Positions 1 to 7,980 of a stretch of 64,000 bases of DNA are shown here, piece by piece (the first letter of the stretch is position 1; each line of letters starts with the position of its first letter). Origin of the DNA: Agrobacterium sp. a22-2 (lineage in GTDB: Bacteria > Pseudomonadota > Alphaproteobacteria > Rhizobiales > Rhizobiaceae); contig NZ_JAAXMM010000006.1 of NCBI RefSeq assembly GCF_012276985.1, positions 124,001-188,000 on the forward strand, given 5' to 3'. Position numbers and translations under genes: made by a program. Under the pieces are notes generated by a model that worked only from the letters and a program-made list of their open reading frames with translations, did no database searches and had not been told where the DNA came from.

Positions 1-1
1 G

Positions 2-844
2 CCGGATCGGGTGACGCCGGAGGCGGCGATCGTGCTCAATGCCGATGCCGAGACGCGCTTCGACCAGATCATGGCGATTCACGATCCCAAGCGCGACGGC
101 ACCGATGCCTTCATCGATATCCTTAATTCCGACGGCTCGAAGGCGCAGGCCTGCGGCAATGGCACGCGCTGCGTGGTCCAAGCGCTCGCGGCTGAAACCG
201 GGCGCAAGGCCTTCACCTTCCAGACCGTGGCCGGCATCCTCAATGCCATCGAGCATGAGGACGGCACGATTTCGGTCGACATGGGCACGCCGATCTTCGA
301 CTGGGACAAGATCCCGCTGTCGGAGGAATTTTTCGACACCCGCCGCATCGAGCTGCAGATTGGCCCGATCGATGATCCGATCCTGCATTCGCCTTCCGTC
401 ATGTCGATGGGCAATCCCCATGCGATCTTCTGGGTCGACCGCGACGTGATGAGTTTCGATCTCGGCCGCTTCGGCCCGCTGCTCGAAAACCATCCGATGT
501 TCCCGGAAAAGGCCAATATCACGTTGGCTCAGGTGACCACGCCGTCGTCGCTGACGACGCGCACCTGGGAGCGCGGCGCCGGCCTGACGCTGGCCTGCGG
601 ATCGGCCGCTTGTGCGGCCGGCGTCAGTGCGGCGCGCACCGGCCGCACCGGGCGGACGGTCACCATCAATGTCGCCTCCAGCCCGAGCCGCCAGCCGCTG
701 GTCATCGAATGGCGCGAGCGCGACGACCACGTCATCATGACCGGCCCTGCCGAATGGGAATGGTCGGGCAGCGTCGATCCGGCAACCGGTGCCTGGCAGC
801 GCGAGGCCGAAAATTCGACCGAACTTGGGGCCAAGGCCCGGTGA
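2..844 (+). CDS. dapF: Diaminopimelate epimerase, 5' end outside window
   Basis: Cytoplasmic PLP-independent epimerase that converts LL- to meso-diaminopimelate for lysine and peptidoglycan synthesis. The frame is open from base 2, and the natural start lies upstream, so roughly the first 20 residues are missing. Both halves of the two-cysteine active site are visible: ACGNGTRC near residue 50 of the visible part and LACGSAACA near residue 200. GNPHAIFWV is another conserved family stretch. The stop overlaps the GTG start of mtaB (GTGA), so the two genes are translationally coupled. A GTG at position 11 could be read as a start but would remove conserved N-terminal sequence. Confidence 0.95.
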   Translation, partial: PDRVTPEAAIVLNADAETRFDQIMAIHDPKRDGTDAFIDILNSDGSKAQACGNGTRCVVQALAAETGRKAFTFQTVAGILNAIEHEDGTISVDMGTPIFDWDKIPLSEEFFDTRRIELQIGPIDDPILHSPSVMSMGNPHAIFWVDRDVMSFDLGRFGPLLENHPMFPEKANITLAQVTTPSSLTTRTWERGAGLTLACGSAACAAGVSAARTGRTGRTVTINVASSPSRQPLVIEWRERDDHVIMTGPAEWEWSGSVDPATGAWQREAENSTELGAKAR

Positions 845-2118
845 GCGGCATCGAGGTCATAACCTTCGGATGCCGGCTCAATATTTATGAATCCGAAGTG
901 ATGAAGGCCGAAGCCGGCAAGGCGGGCCTCAACAATGCCATCCTGGTCAATACCTGTGCGGTGACCGGCGAGGCCGTGCGCCAGGCCCGCCAGGCGATCC
1001 GCCGGGCGCGCCGCGACAATCCCGAGGCCCGCATCATCGTCACCGGTTGTGCCGCCCAGACGGAGGCGCAGACCTTTGCCGATATGCCGGAGGTCGATGC
1101 CGTCCTCGGCAACGAGGAAAAGCTGACCGCGACCGCCTATCGCGCCTTGCCGGATTTCGGGGTTTCGGCGGAAGAGAAGCTGCGCGTCAACGATATCATG
1201 AGCGTCACCGAGACCGCGCCGCAGATGGTGGCGCATATCGACGGCCATGTGCGCGGTTTCCTGCAGGTGCAGACCGGCTGCGACCATCGCTGCACCTTCT
1301 GCATCATCCCCTATGGCCGCGGCAATTCGCGCTCGGTGCCGATGGGCGCCGTGGTGGCGCAGGCCCGCCAGCTGATCGAGAGCGGCTATCGCGAGGTGGT
1401 TCTGACGGGCGTCGATGCCACCAGCTATGGCGCCGACCTGCCGGGCACGCCGACGCTCGGCCTTCTGGCCAAGACCCTGCTGCGCCAGGTGCCGGAGATC
1501 GTCCGGCTGCGGCTGTCGTCGATCGACAGCATCGAGGTCGACCGGCATTTGCTGGACCTGATCGCCGACGAGTCGCGCTTCATGCCGCATTTGCACCTGT
1601 CGCTGCAGCATGGCGACGACATGATCCTGAAGCGCATGAAGCGGCGCCACAGCCGCGCCGATGCGCTGGCCTTCACGGCTGAAGTCCGCCGGCTGCGGCC
1701 CGACATGGCGTTCGGCGCCGACATGATCGCCGGCTTCCCGACCGAAACCGAGGCGATGTTCGACAATGCGGCAAGCCTTGCCGACGAGATCGGCATCGCC
1801 CATCTGCATGTCTTTCCCTATAGCCCGCGACCCGGCACGCCGGCCGCCCGCATGCCGCAGCTCGACCGGCGGCTGGTGAAGGAGCGGGCAGCACGGCTGC
1901 GCGACCGGGGCGAGGCCCTGCATGCGGCGCATCTCGGCCGGCTTGTCGGCACGCGGCAGAAGCTGCTGGTCGAACGGCACGAAATGGCCCATACGGAAGA
2001 CTTCACCCTCGTGGCAGCGCCGGGCTTTGCGCCGGGCGCGCTTGTCGAGGTTTCGATCGGCGGCCACACCGGCCGCCATCTGACGATTGCATCGGCAGCG
2101 CAATCTGCGGCTGCCTGA
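841..2118 (+). CDS. mtaB: tRNA threonylcarbamoyladenosine methylthiotransferase MtaB
   Basis: Radical-SAM enzyme that adds a methylthio group to t6A37 of ANN-decoding tRNAs, giving ms2t6A. It has 425 residues in three parts: the N-terminal MTTase domain ([14 protein letters not shown], first cluster cysteine), the radical SAM core with CDHRCTFC near residue 143 followed by PYGRGNSRS, and a C-terminal TRAM-like tail. The GTG start at 841 overlaps the dapF stop. The frame stays open upstream but only inside dapF. It is a MiaB-family paralogue; the short N-terminus and motif spacing favour MtaB over MiaB or RimO. tsaD, needed to make the t6A substrate, also lies in this window at 42424. Confidence 0.93.
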   Translation: MSGIEVITFGCRLNIYESEVMKAEAGKAGLNNAILVNTCAVTGEAVRQARQAIRRARRDNPEARIIVTGCAAQTEAQTFADMPEVDAVLGNEEKLTATAYRALPDFGVSAEEKLRVNDIMSVTETAPQMVAHIDGHVRGFLQVQTGCDHRCTFCIIPYGRGNSRSVPMGAVVAQARQLIESGYREVVLTGVDATSYGADLPGTPTLGLLAKTLLRQVPEIVRLRLSSIDSIEVDRHLLDLIADESRFMPHLHLSLQHGDDMILKRMKRRHSRADALAFTAEVRRLRPDMAFGADMIAGFPTETEAMFDNAASLADEIGIAHLHVFPYSPRPGTPAARMPQLDRRLVKERAARLRDRGEALHAAHLGRLVGTRQKLLVERHEMAHTEDFTLVAAPGFAPGALVEVSIGGHTGRHLTIASAAQSAAA

Positions 2119-2138
2119 GACACGGAAAAGCAAGGCCC

Positions 2139-3482
2139 ATGGCGCTCGGTTTCATCAAGAAGGTTTTCAGCTTCGGCAAGGACAAGCCCGCCGGCGAAGA
2201 CGTGCCGAAGGGCGAGGACTTCGCAACTCTGGTAGAGGCCGCTGCAGAGGCTGAGACGGTGCCGGTTCCGCCGGAAGACGATCTTCCTGTCTTGCCCGTC
2301 GACCCTGTGGCCGACGTCCAGATGGAGACGGCCAGCGGACCTTCCGCCGACATGCCGGCCGACGAGATCCCGGCCGAACTGCCCGGTGCAGAGGCTCTGG
2401 GCGAGATCGGCGTGGTCCCGCTTTCGCTGCTGCAAGCCGAAAGTGCCGCTGGCGATGCCGGGTCTCCGATGCCGGGGCAGCTGTCGCCAGAGATCGCCCT
2501 CCCCAAGGGTTTCGCCACCGCGGCCAAGGCCCCCGAACCCGCGCCAAAAGCGCCGGAGGTCAAACTTTCGTGGTTCCAGCGGCTGCGGGCCGGACTGTTT
2601 CGCACCTCGTCGCAGCTGACGGGCCAGATCGCCGCACTGTTCACCAAGCGCAAGCTGGATGATGATACGCTGCAGGATCTGGAGGATCTGCTGATCCAGG
2701 CCGATCTCGGCGTCGAGACCGCCATGCGGGTCAGTGGTGCTTTGTCCTCGGAGCGCTACGGCAAGGATGTCACCGGCGAGGACGTGGCGCGCATCATGGC
2801 GGCCGAGATTTCCAAGGTGCTGACGCCGGTCGCCAAGCCGCTGGCGCTCGACCTTACCCACAAGCCGCATGTCATCCTCGTCGTCGGCGTCAACGGCACC
2901 GGCAAGACGACGACGATCGGCAAGCTGGCGGCAAAACTGTCGGGCTCGGGCCTCAAGGTCATGCTGGCGGCCGGCGACACGTTTCGCGCCGCGGCGATCG
3001 AGCAGCTGAAGATCTGGGCGGACCGCACCGGCTCCGACATCATTTCCTCGAAGCTTGGCGCCGATGCGGCCGGCCTTGCCTATGAGGCCTTCGAGCAGGC
3101 CCGCGAAAAGAAGAGCGATGTGCTGATCATCGACACCGCCGGCCGGCTGCAGAACAAGACCGAGCTGATGGCGGAGCTGGAAAAGATCGTGCGCGTGCTC
3201 GGTAAGCTCGATCCCGATGCGCCGCATACGGTGTTGCAGACGCTGGATGCGACGACCGGCCAGAACGCCATGAACCAGGTGGAAATCTTCCGCAACGTCG
3301 CCGGCGTCAACGGCCTTGTCATGACCAAGCTCGACGGCACGGCGCGCGGCGGCATTCTGGTCGCCATCGCCGCCAAGCACAAGCTTCCGGTCTATTTCAT
3401 CGGCGTCGGCGAGGGCGTCGATGACCTCGAACCCTTCGAGGCCGACGATTTCGCCAATGCGATTGCAGGAGTTAACGTATGA
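2139..3482 (+). CDS. ftsY: Signal recognition particle receptor FtsY
   Basis: SRP receptor GTPase that docks ribosome-nascent chain-SRP complexes at the inner membrane. It has 447 residues: an acidic, Pro/Ala/Glu-rich A domain of about 140 residues, the N helical bundle (about 150-235), then the G domain with P-loop [10 protein letters not shown] near residue 251, DTAGRLQNK near 330 and [10 protein letters not shown] near 395. The long acidic leader is expected for FtsY and absent from Ffh, which rules out Ffh. The ATGA overlap with the next gene indicates coupling to yciB. Confidence 0.96.
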   Translation: MALGFIKKVFSFGKDKPAGEDVPKGEDFATLVEAAAEAETVPVPPEDDLPVLPVDPVADVQMETASGPSADMPADEIPAELPGAEALGEIGVVPLSLLQAESAAGDAGSPMPGQLSPEIALPKGFATAAKAPEPAPKAPEVKLSWFQRLRAGLFRTSSQLTGQIAALFTKRKLDDDTLQDLEDLLIQADLGVETAMRVSGALSSERYGKDVTGEDVARIMAAEISKVLTPVAKPLALDLTHKPHVILVVGVNGTGKTTTIGKLAAKLSGSGLKVMLAAGDTFRAAAIEQLKIWADRTGSDIISSKLGADAAGLAYEAFEQAREKKSDVLIIDTAGRLQNKTELMAELEKIVRVLGKLDPDAPHTVLQTLDATTGQNAMNQVEIFRNVAGVNGLVMTKLDGTARGGILVAIAAKHKLPVYFIGVGEGVDDLEPFEADDFANAIAGVNV

Positions 3483-4213
3483 GTAAGCCGAACATTTTCC
3501 GCTGGTTCACAGATGGATTTTCGCGTTTGAAAAAGGATCCGGTCCGCGGCTCGGTTATCGCTCAAATTGAAGCGCAGATGGAATCCGACAAGCCGACACC
3601 CGCGGAAAAGCATCACCCGATGCTGAAGATGGCGCTTGAGCTGGGGCCGCTGATGGTCTTCTTCTTCGGCAACCTGCGCGGCGAATGGCTGGCCAAGACC
3701 TTCCCGGCCTTGAGCGCGGTCGGCGGGCCACTGTTCATCGCCACGGCACTGTTCATGGCAGCGACGATCCTGTCGCTGGTGGTCTCCAAGATCATCTTCA
3801 AGCACCTGCCGATCATGCCCTTCGTGTCGGGCGTCGTCGTTCTCGTCTTCGGCTCCCTGTCGATCTGGCTGCAGGACGAGACCTTCATCAAGATGAAGCC
3901 GACCATCGTCAATGCGCTGTTCGGCGTGGTGCTGCTCGGCGGGCTGTTGTTCGGCAAGTCCTTGCTCGGCTATGTCTTCAACGCCGCCTTCCAGCTGGAT
4001 GACGAGGGCTGGCGCAAGCTCACCCTGCGCTGGGGCCTGTTCTTTCTGTTCCTGGCCGTGCTCAACGAAGCCGTCTGGCGCAATTTCTCCGATGCCGCCT
4101 GGGTCAATTTCAAGGTCTGGGGCACGATGCCGATCACCATCCTGTTCACGCTCGCCCAGATGCCGCTGATCATGCGCCATTCGGTCGAGACGGAAGGATC
4201 GGCGGAGAAATGA
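3479..4213 (+). CDS. yciB: Inner-membrane septation protein A (YciB/IspZ family)
   Basis: Polytopic inner-membrane protein of the YciB/IspZ family, linked to septation and envelope integrity; the biochemical role is unsettled. It has 244 residues. A cytoplasmic N-terminal extension of about 45 residues precedes hydrophobic segments starting at [16 protein letters not shown], which is the family signature. Further signatures are the segment around [18 protein letters not shown] and the WVNFKVWG stretch. The start overlaps the ftsY stop (ATGA) and its own stop overlaps the next start (ATGA). The protein is longer than the roughly 180-residue enteric YciB because of the N-terminal extension. Confidence 0.9.
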   Translation: MSKPNIFRWFTDGFSRLKKDPVRGSVIAQIEAQMESDKPTPAEKHHPMLKMALELGPLMVFFFGNLRGEWLAKTFPALSAVGGPLFIATALFMAATILSLVVSKIIFKHLPIMPFVSGVVVLVFGSLSIWLQDETFIKMKPTIVNALFGVVLLGGLLFGKSLLGYVFNAAFQLDDEGWRKLTLRWGLFFLFLAVLNEAVWRNFSDAAWVNFKVWGTMPITILFTLAQMPLIMRHSVETEGSAEK

Positions 4214-4803
4214 GCGTGACGCCGTTGAGCCCGCCAAATCCGTTCGGCTCGGCGCAATTCTGGGCCGTGGCCTTCCTTCTGGTGCTGGTGGCGCAGGTCG
4301 TCACCCTTTACGCCATGGGGCGGATACCGATCTGCGCATGCGGTTATATCAAGCTGTTCGAACCGGGGGTGAACACCGCAGGCAATTCCCAGCACCTGTC
4401 GGACTGGTACACGCCCTCGCATATCATCCACGGCTTTCTGTTCTACTGGTTGACCTTCGCCGTAATGCGCCGCCAGGCGTTCGGGGCAAAGCTGTTCGTC
4501 GCCGCGGTGATCGAGGTTGCCTGGGAACTCTTGGAAAACTCGCCGATCATCATCAATCGCTACCGCTCGGCCACCATGGCCATCGGCTATGAAGGCGACA
4601 GCATCCTCAATTCCACCATGGACACGGTGTTCATGGCACTCGGCTTCCTGTTTGCCGCCCGGATGCCGGTCTGGGTCACGATCACCGTGGCCATCGCCTT
4701 CGAGCTGATCACCGGCTGGCTGATCCGCGATAACCTGACCCTCAACGTGCTGATGCTGGTCTGGCCGGTTGACGCGGTGCGCGAATGGCAGGGGGCACTG
4801 TAG
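4210..4803 (+). CDS. DUF2585 / UPF0314 membrane protein
   Basis: Predicted membrane protein of 197 residues, typical of the DUF2585 (UPF0314) family found mainly in rhizobia and relatives; function unknown. The sequence shows a hydrophobic first segment (about 12-35), a cysteine pair in [16 protein letters not shown], the polar stretch [18 protein letters not shown] and further hydrophobic segments. It also has [18 protein letters not shown], a family hallmark as I recall it. It is the last gene of the dapF-mtaB-ftsY-yciB operon (ATGA overlap) and converges on ccmG 12 bases later. Confidence 0.85.
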   Translation: MSVTPLSPPNPFGSAQFWAVAFLLVLVAQVVTLYAMGRIPICACGYIKLFEPGVNTAGNSQHLSDWYTPSHIIHGFLFYWLTFAVMRRQAFGAKLFVAAVIEVAWELLENSPIIINRYRSATMAIGYEGDSILNSTMDTVFMALGFLFAARMPVWVTITVAIAFELITGWLIRDNLTLNVLMLVWPVDAVREWQGAL

Positions 4804-4814
4804 CGCGAAAGGCG

Positions 4815-5420
4815 TTACTTTCCCGCCAGCGCCTTTTCCATAGCAGGGTAGAGGCCTTTTTCGAGCGAAATGGGGTCGAAGGGGCCGACCTTCTTGTAGA
4901 GAATGGTGCCGTCGGGGCCGACCAGGTAGGATTCCGGGATGCCGTAGACGCCCCAGTCGATGGCTGCCTTGCCGTTCGGGTCGGTGCCGATCGCCTTGTA
5001 GGGGTTGCCGAGTTCGCCGAGGAAGCGCAGGGCGTTGTCGTTGCGGTCCTTGTAGTTGATCGCCACGATGTTGAGGCGCGGATCCTGGCTCAGGGCCTTG
5101 AGGATCGGATGTTCCTCGCGGCACGGCACGCACCAGGAGGCAAAGACATTCACTAGGGTCAGCTTGCCGGAAATCGCCGCTGTGGTCAGCGCCGGCAGGT
5201 TGGAGCCTTCGAGCGCCGGCAGGTCGAGCATCGGCGCCTTGGTGCCGATCAGGGCGGAGGGGATTTCGTTGATGTTCTTGCCATTGAAATCTTGGTCGTA
5301 GAGCATCTTGCCGGCAGTCAACGCGATGACGGCGAAGACGGCGAGCGGCACGATGGCCAGGATATAGCGGCCGATGCCTCGGCCTTCGGCCTCGCCCTTC
5401 TCGTCGATGCTGTCGCTCAT
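4815..5420 (-). CDS. ccmG: Thiol:disulfide interchange protein CcmG/DsbE (CycY)
   Basis: Membrane-anchored periplasmic thioredoxin-like protein that reduces apocytochrome c (or CcmH) so haem can be attached. It has 201 residues: an N-terminal transmembrane anchor around residues 18-37, then a thioredoxin fold with the redox motif WCVPC (C97 and C100) and the family YGIPESYLVGPDG loop with its cis-proline. It is the last gene of the minus-strand ccmABCDG set, and its ATG overlaps the ccmD stop. The remaining System I genes (ccmE, F, H, I) are not in the window. Confidence 0.94.
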   Translation of the reverse strand: MSDSIDEKGEAEGRGIGRYILAIVPLAVFAVIALTAGKMLYDQDFNGKNINEIPSALIGTKAPMLDLPALEGSNLPALTTAAISGKLTLVNVFASWCVPCREEHPILKALSQDPRLNIVAINYKDRNDNALRFLGELGNPYKAIGTDPNGKAAIDWGVYGIPESYLVGPDGTILYKKVGPFDPISLEKGLYPAMEKALAGK

Positions 5421-5590
5421 GATTGGTTCCCACCGCCTTGAGGCGCGGAGCGGCGGCGGATGCCGGCGGATTCGAGCGCCTGCAATTCCTTCTGCCGGGC
5501 ACGGCCGTCAAGCCAGGTCCAGGCGACCAGGCCGAGGATCACGGCGCCCGTCAGGCCGTAGGAAAGATAGATGTAGAAGGCGTGGCTCAT
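5417..5590 (-). CDS. ccmD: Haem exporter protein CcmD (CycX)
   Basis: Tiny 57-residue membrane protein that helps release holo-CcmE from the CcmABC complex. One transmembrane helix (about residues 7-26) is followed by a basic cytoplasmic tail rich in Arg and Gln. The length, position between ccmC and ccmG, and 4-base overlaps on both sides identify it. A longer open frame continues upstream antisense to nothing useful (it runs inside ccmC), so the ATG at 5590 is the sensible start. Confidence 0.9.
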   Translation of the reverse strand: MSHAFYIYLSYGLTGAVILGLVAWTWLDGRARQKELQALESAGIRRRSAPQGGGNQS

Positions 5591-6354
5591 GCGCTCGTCT
5601 CCCGTCCGGCCATGCGGGCGGCCAGCCGGCGCTGGGCCGCGACGCGGCGACGCCAGATCTCGTTGCGCATGGCGGCCAGATGCAGCGTGAAGAATAGCAG
5701 CGAGAAGGCGATGGCCATGACCAGCAGCGGCCAGAGGAATTCCGGATCGATGGTCGGGCCGTCGAGGCGCATGACGCTCGCCGGCTGGTGCAGGGTGTTC
5801 CACCACTCCACCGAGAACTTGATGATCGGGATATTGACGAAGCCGACCAGGATCAGCACGGCGCTGACGCGGGCGGCCCGCGAGGGATCGTCCATGGCGC
5901 GGTTCAGCGCGATCAGGCCGAGATACATCAGGAAGAGCACGAAAACAGAGGTCAGCCGCGCATCCCAGACCCACCAGGTACCCCACATCGGTTTGCCCCA
6001 CAGCGAACCGGTGATCAGGGCGATCAGCGTGAAGGCGGCGCCCAGTGGTCCGGCGGCCTTGTGGCTGACATCGGCCAGCGGATGGCGCCAGACCAGCGTG
6101 CCGATCGCCGAAAGGGCCATCACCGAATAGCACATCATCGACAACCACGCCGCCGGCACATGCACATACATGATGCGTACCGTTTCGCCCTGCTGGTAAT
6201 CGCCTTCGGTGGTGAAGCTCATGTAGAGGCCGAGAGCCAGCAGCAGGGCTGTCAGCCCTGCCATCCAAGGGATGATACGGCCGGCAAGCGCCAGAAACCG
6301 GGTCGGGTTGGCGAGGTCGCTAAATTTGGAAATGGCAAGGCTCGTGTCGCTCAT
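5587..6354 (-). CDS. ccmC: Haem exporter permease CcmC (CycZ)
   Basis: Integral membrane haem-handling protein that delivers haem to CcmE for cytochrome c maturation. It has 255 residues and six predicted transmembrane segments. The tryptophan-rich periplasmic signature is present as GKPMWGTWWVWDARLTS near residue 125, and conserved histidines lie in the loops (YVHVPAAW near 60, WNTLHQPASV near 185). It overlaps ccmD by ATGA and is separated from ccmB by 45 bases. Confidence 0.94.
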   Translation of the reverse strand: MSDTSLAISKFSDLANPTRFLALAGRIIPWMAGLTALLLALGLYMSFTTEGDYQQGETVRIMYVHVPAAWLSMMCYSVMALSAIGTLVWRHPLADVSHKAAGPLGAAFTLIALITGSLWGKPMWGTWWVWDARLTSVFVLFLMYLGLIALNRAMDDPSRAARVSAVLILVGFVNIPIIKFSVEWWNTLHQPASVMRLDGPTIDPEFLWPLLVMAIAFSLLFFTLHLAAMRNEIWRRRVAAQRRLAARMAGRETSA

Positions 6355-6399
6355 AGAACCCTTCTAACCTCAGATCGTGTTGCCTGCAATTGATCCCGG

Positions 6400-7059
6400 T
6401 CAATCCGTGGCGGTGCGCAGTGCCAGGGCGGCGGCCAGCGGACCGATAACTGCGAAAAATAGCGTAATTGCGATGAGAAACAGAAACGGCGGCAGGAACG
6501 GTGCCGGATCTGCGACCGCGGCATAGCTGGCACTGACCCCGAAGATCAGCACCGGAATGGCCAGCGGCAGAACCAGGATCGACACCAGCAGCCCGCCGCG
6601 CGGCAGGGTGACGGCAACCGCGGCGCCGGCAGCACCAATAAAGGTGATGGCCGGCGTGCCGACCAGCAGCGTCAGCATGACCGCGCCGATCGCCACCTCG
6701 TCCATGTTCATGAACAGGCCAAGCAGCGGCGAGGCAATGACCAGCGGCAGGCTGGTCGCTACCCAATGGGCCAGGCACTTCATGAAGACGGTCAGCACCA
6801 GCGGCGTCTCCTGCATCAGAAGCAGGTCCAGCGATCCATCGTCGCGGTCGGCCTGGAACAGCCGGTCAAGGCCGAGCAGGGCGGCCAGCAGCGCGCCGAT
6901 CCAGACGATCGCCGGTCCGATGCGGGCCAGAAGATTGAGATCCGGCCCGACGCCGAACGGGATGACGGCGACCACGGTCAGGAAAAACAGCACGCCGATC
7001 AACGCCCCGCCACCGGCCCGCACGGATAGTTTCAGATCTCGCAGGAAGAGGGCGATCAT
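6400..7059 (-). CDS. ccmB: Haem exporter permease CcmB (CycW)
   Basis: ABC-transporter permease subunit of the CcmABCD complex, which works with the CcmA ATPase to release holo-CcmE. It has 219 residues and six hydrophobic segments. The family start is MIALFLRDLKLSVRAGGG, and a DRLFQADRDDGSLDLL loop lies near residue 66. Its ATG overlaps the ccmA stop. I see nothing unusual in it. Confidence 0.93.
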   Translation of the reverse strand: MIALFLRDLKLSVRAGGGALIGVLFFLTVVAVIPFGVGPDLNLLARIGPAIVWIGALLAALLGLDRLFQADRDDGSLDLLLMQETPLVLTVFMKCLAHWVATSLPLVIASPLLGLFMNMDEVAIGAVMLTLLVGTPAITFIGAAGAAVAVTLPRGGLLVSILVLPLAIPVLIFGVSASYAAVADPAPFLPPFLFLIAITLFFAVIGPLAAALALRTATD

Positions 7060-7703
7060 GCCATCTCCCCGATCTCGCGGTACTCAAACCCCTTCATCAC
7101 CAATTGCCGGGCGTCCGTCAGGCCGAGGGGCTGGTGGGTGGCGGCGATGGCCATGCCGCCGGTTTTGAGATGCTCGTCGACGAGGCCGGCGAACATGCGG
7201 TCGGCGCTGGCATCAAGGGCCGCGGTCGGCTCGTCGAGAATCCACACCGGGCGATGAGCAACCAGAAGTTTAGCCATGGCGAAGCGCCGCTGCTGGCCGG
7301 CGGAGAGATAGCCGTAGGGCAGGTGGGTGATGCCCGACAGCCCAACCAGGTCGGCGGCGTCTTCCGGCGTGCGGCCCTTGCCGCCGTCGAAGTCGCCGAG
7401 GAAATCCTTCCAGAAGGTGAGGTTCTCCATGACGGTCAGTTCCTGTTTCATGGCGTTGCGGTGGCCGAGATAGTGGCTTGCCTCGCGCGGCGGGCGGCTG
7501 CCGTCGCCGGTGCCGGCATCAAACAGCACTGTGCCGCGTTCGGCACGCAGCAGGCCTGCCACGACGCGCAGCAGCGTCGATTTTCCCGATCCGTTGCGAC
7601 CGGTCAAAATAAGCGCTTGGCCCGCCTCGAGCTGAAAGGAAATATCAACGAATATCAGATCCTCGCCGCGTCTTGCCGCCAGTTTATCGGCCGTTAGCCG
7701 CAT
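7056..7703 (-). CDS. ccmA: Haem exporter ATP-binding protein CcmA (CycV)
   Basis: ABC ATPase that powers the CcmABCD step of cytochrome c maturation. Walker A is GRNGSGKST (about residues 36-44), the signature motif is LSAGQQRR, and Walker B is WILDEP. I use the ATG at 7703 (MRLTADKLAARRGED), because an in-frame ATG at 7736 would add 11 residues unlike the family. It is the first gene of the minus-strand ccm operon and diverges from acnA. Confidence 0.93.
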   Translation of the reverse strand: MRLTADKLAARRGEDLIFVDISFQLEAGQALILTGRNGSGKSTLLRVVAGLLRAERGTVLFDAGTGDGSRPPREASHYLGHRNAMKQELTVMENLTFWKDFLGDFDGGKGRTPEDAADLVGLSGITHLPYGYLSAGQQRRFAMAKLLVAHRPVWILDEPTAALDASADRMFAGLVDEHLKTGGMAIAATHQPLGLTDARQLVMKGFEYREIGEMA

Positions 7704-7749
7704 CGCATCCCGCCTCGTGGCAAAATTTGCCATCACCTTGAAAAAAATA

Positions 7750-7762
7750 GTCGAAATTCGAC
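7750..7762. promoter_or_regulatory. Perfect inverted repeat upstream of ccmA
   Basis: GTCGAA-A-TTCGAC, a perfect 6-base dyad with a one-base centre, lies 47 bases upstream of the ccmA start in the divergent ccmA/acnA region. It is a candidate operator for an unknown regulator; no protein can be assigned from sequence alone. Confidence 0.35.
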
Positions 7763-7855
7763 ATTGGTTGGTCTGGCACCTTTCTTAGAAATTATCTATA
7801 AGACCTGCAACCACGCCAGCGGCCGGCGTGATCATCATCCTAGCGCCGAACCTAG

Positions 7856-7874
7856 AGATAACAGTGCGTTATCT
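7856..7874. promoter_or_regulatory. Inverted repeat in the acnA leader region
   Basis: AGATAAC-N5-GTTATCT, perfect 7-base arms, lies about 106 bases upstream of the acnA start. It could be an operator or a stem-loop in a long acnA 5' leader. The remainder of the 277-base ccmA/acnA gap shows no gene. Confidence 0.35.
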
Positions 7875-7980
7875 TTACGTGCGGACAGCGGAAATGGCCG
7901 TACCCGCATCCTGATGTGCATGAAGTGCATAGGTGTCCGCACGCGCGTGTTGGCTATCAGTATCAGCGGGGTCCTAATCC

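Noticed and set aside
529..2133. Minus-strand open frame of over 500 codons opposite mtaB
   Set aside because: Antisense to a conserved radical-SAM gene, composition-biased, no ribosome site or motif.
7774..7790. Sigma-54-like element TGGCAC-N5-TTAGA upstream of acnA
   Set aside because: The -24 half is perfect but the essential -12 GC is AG, so it should not function as a sigma-54 promoter.
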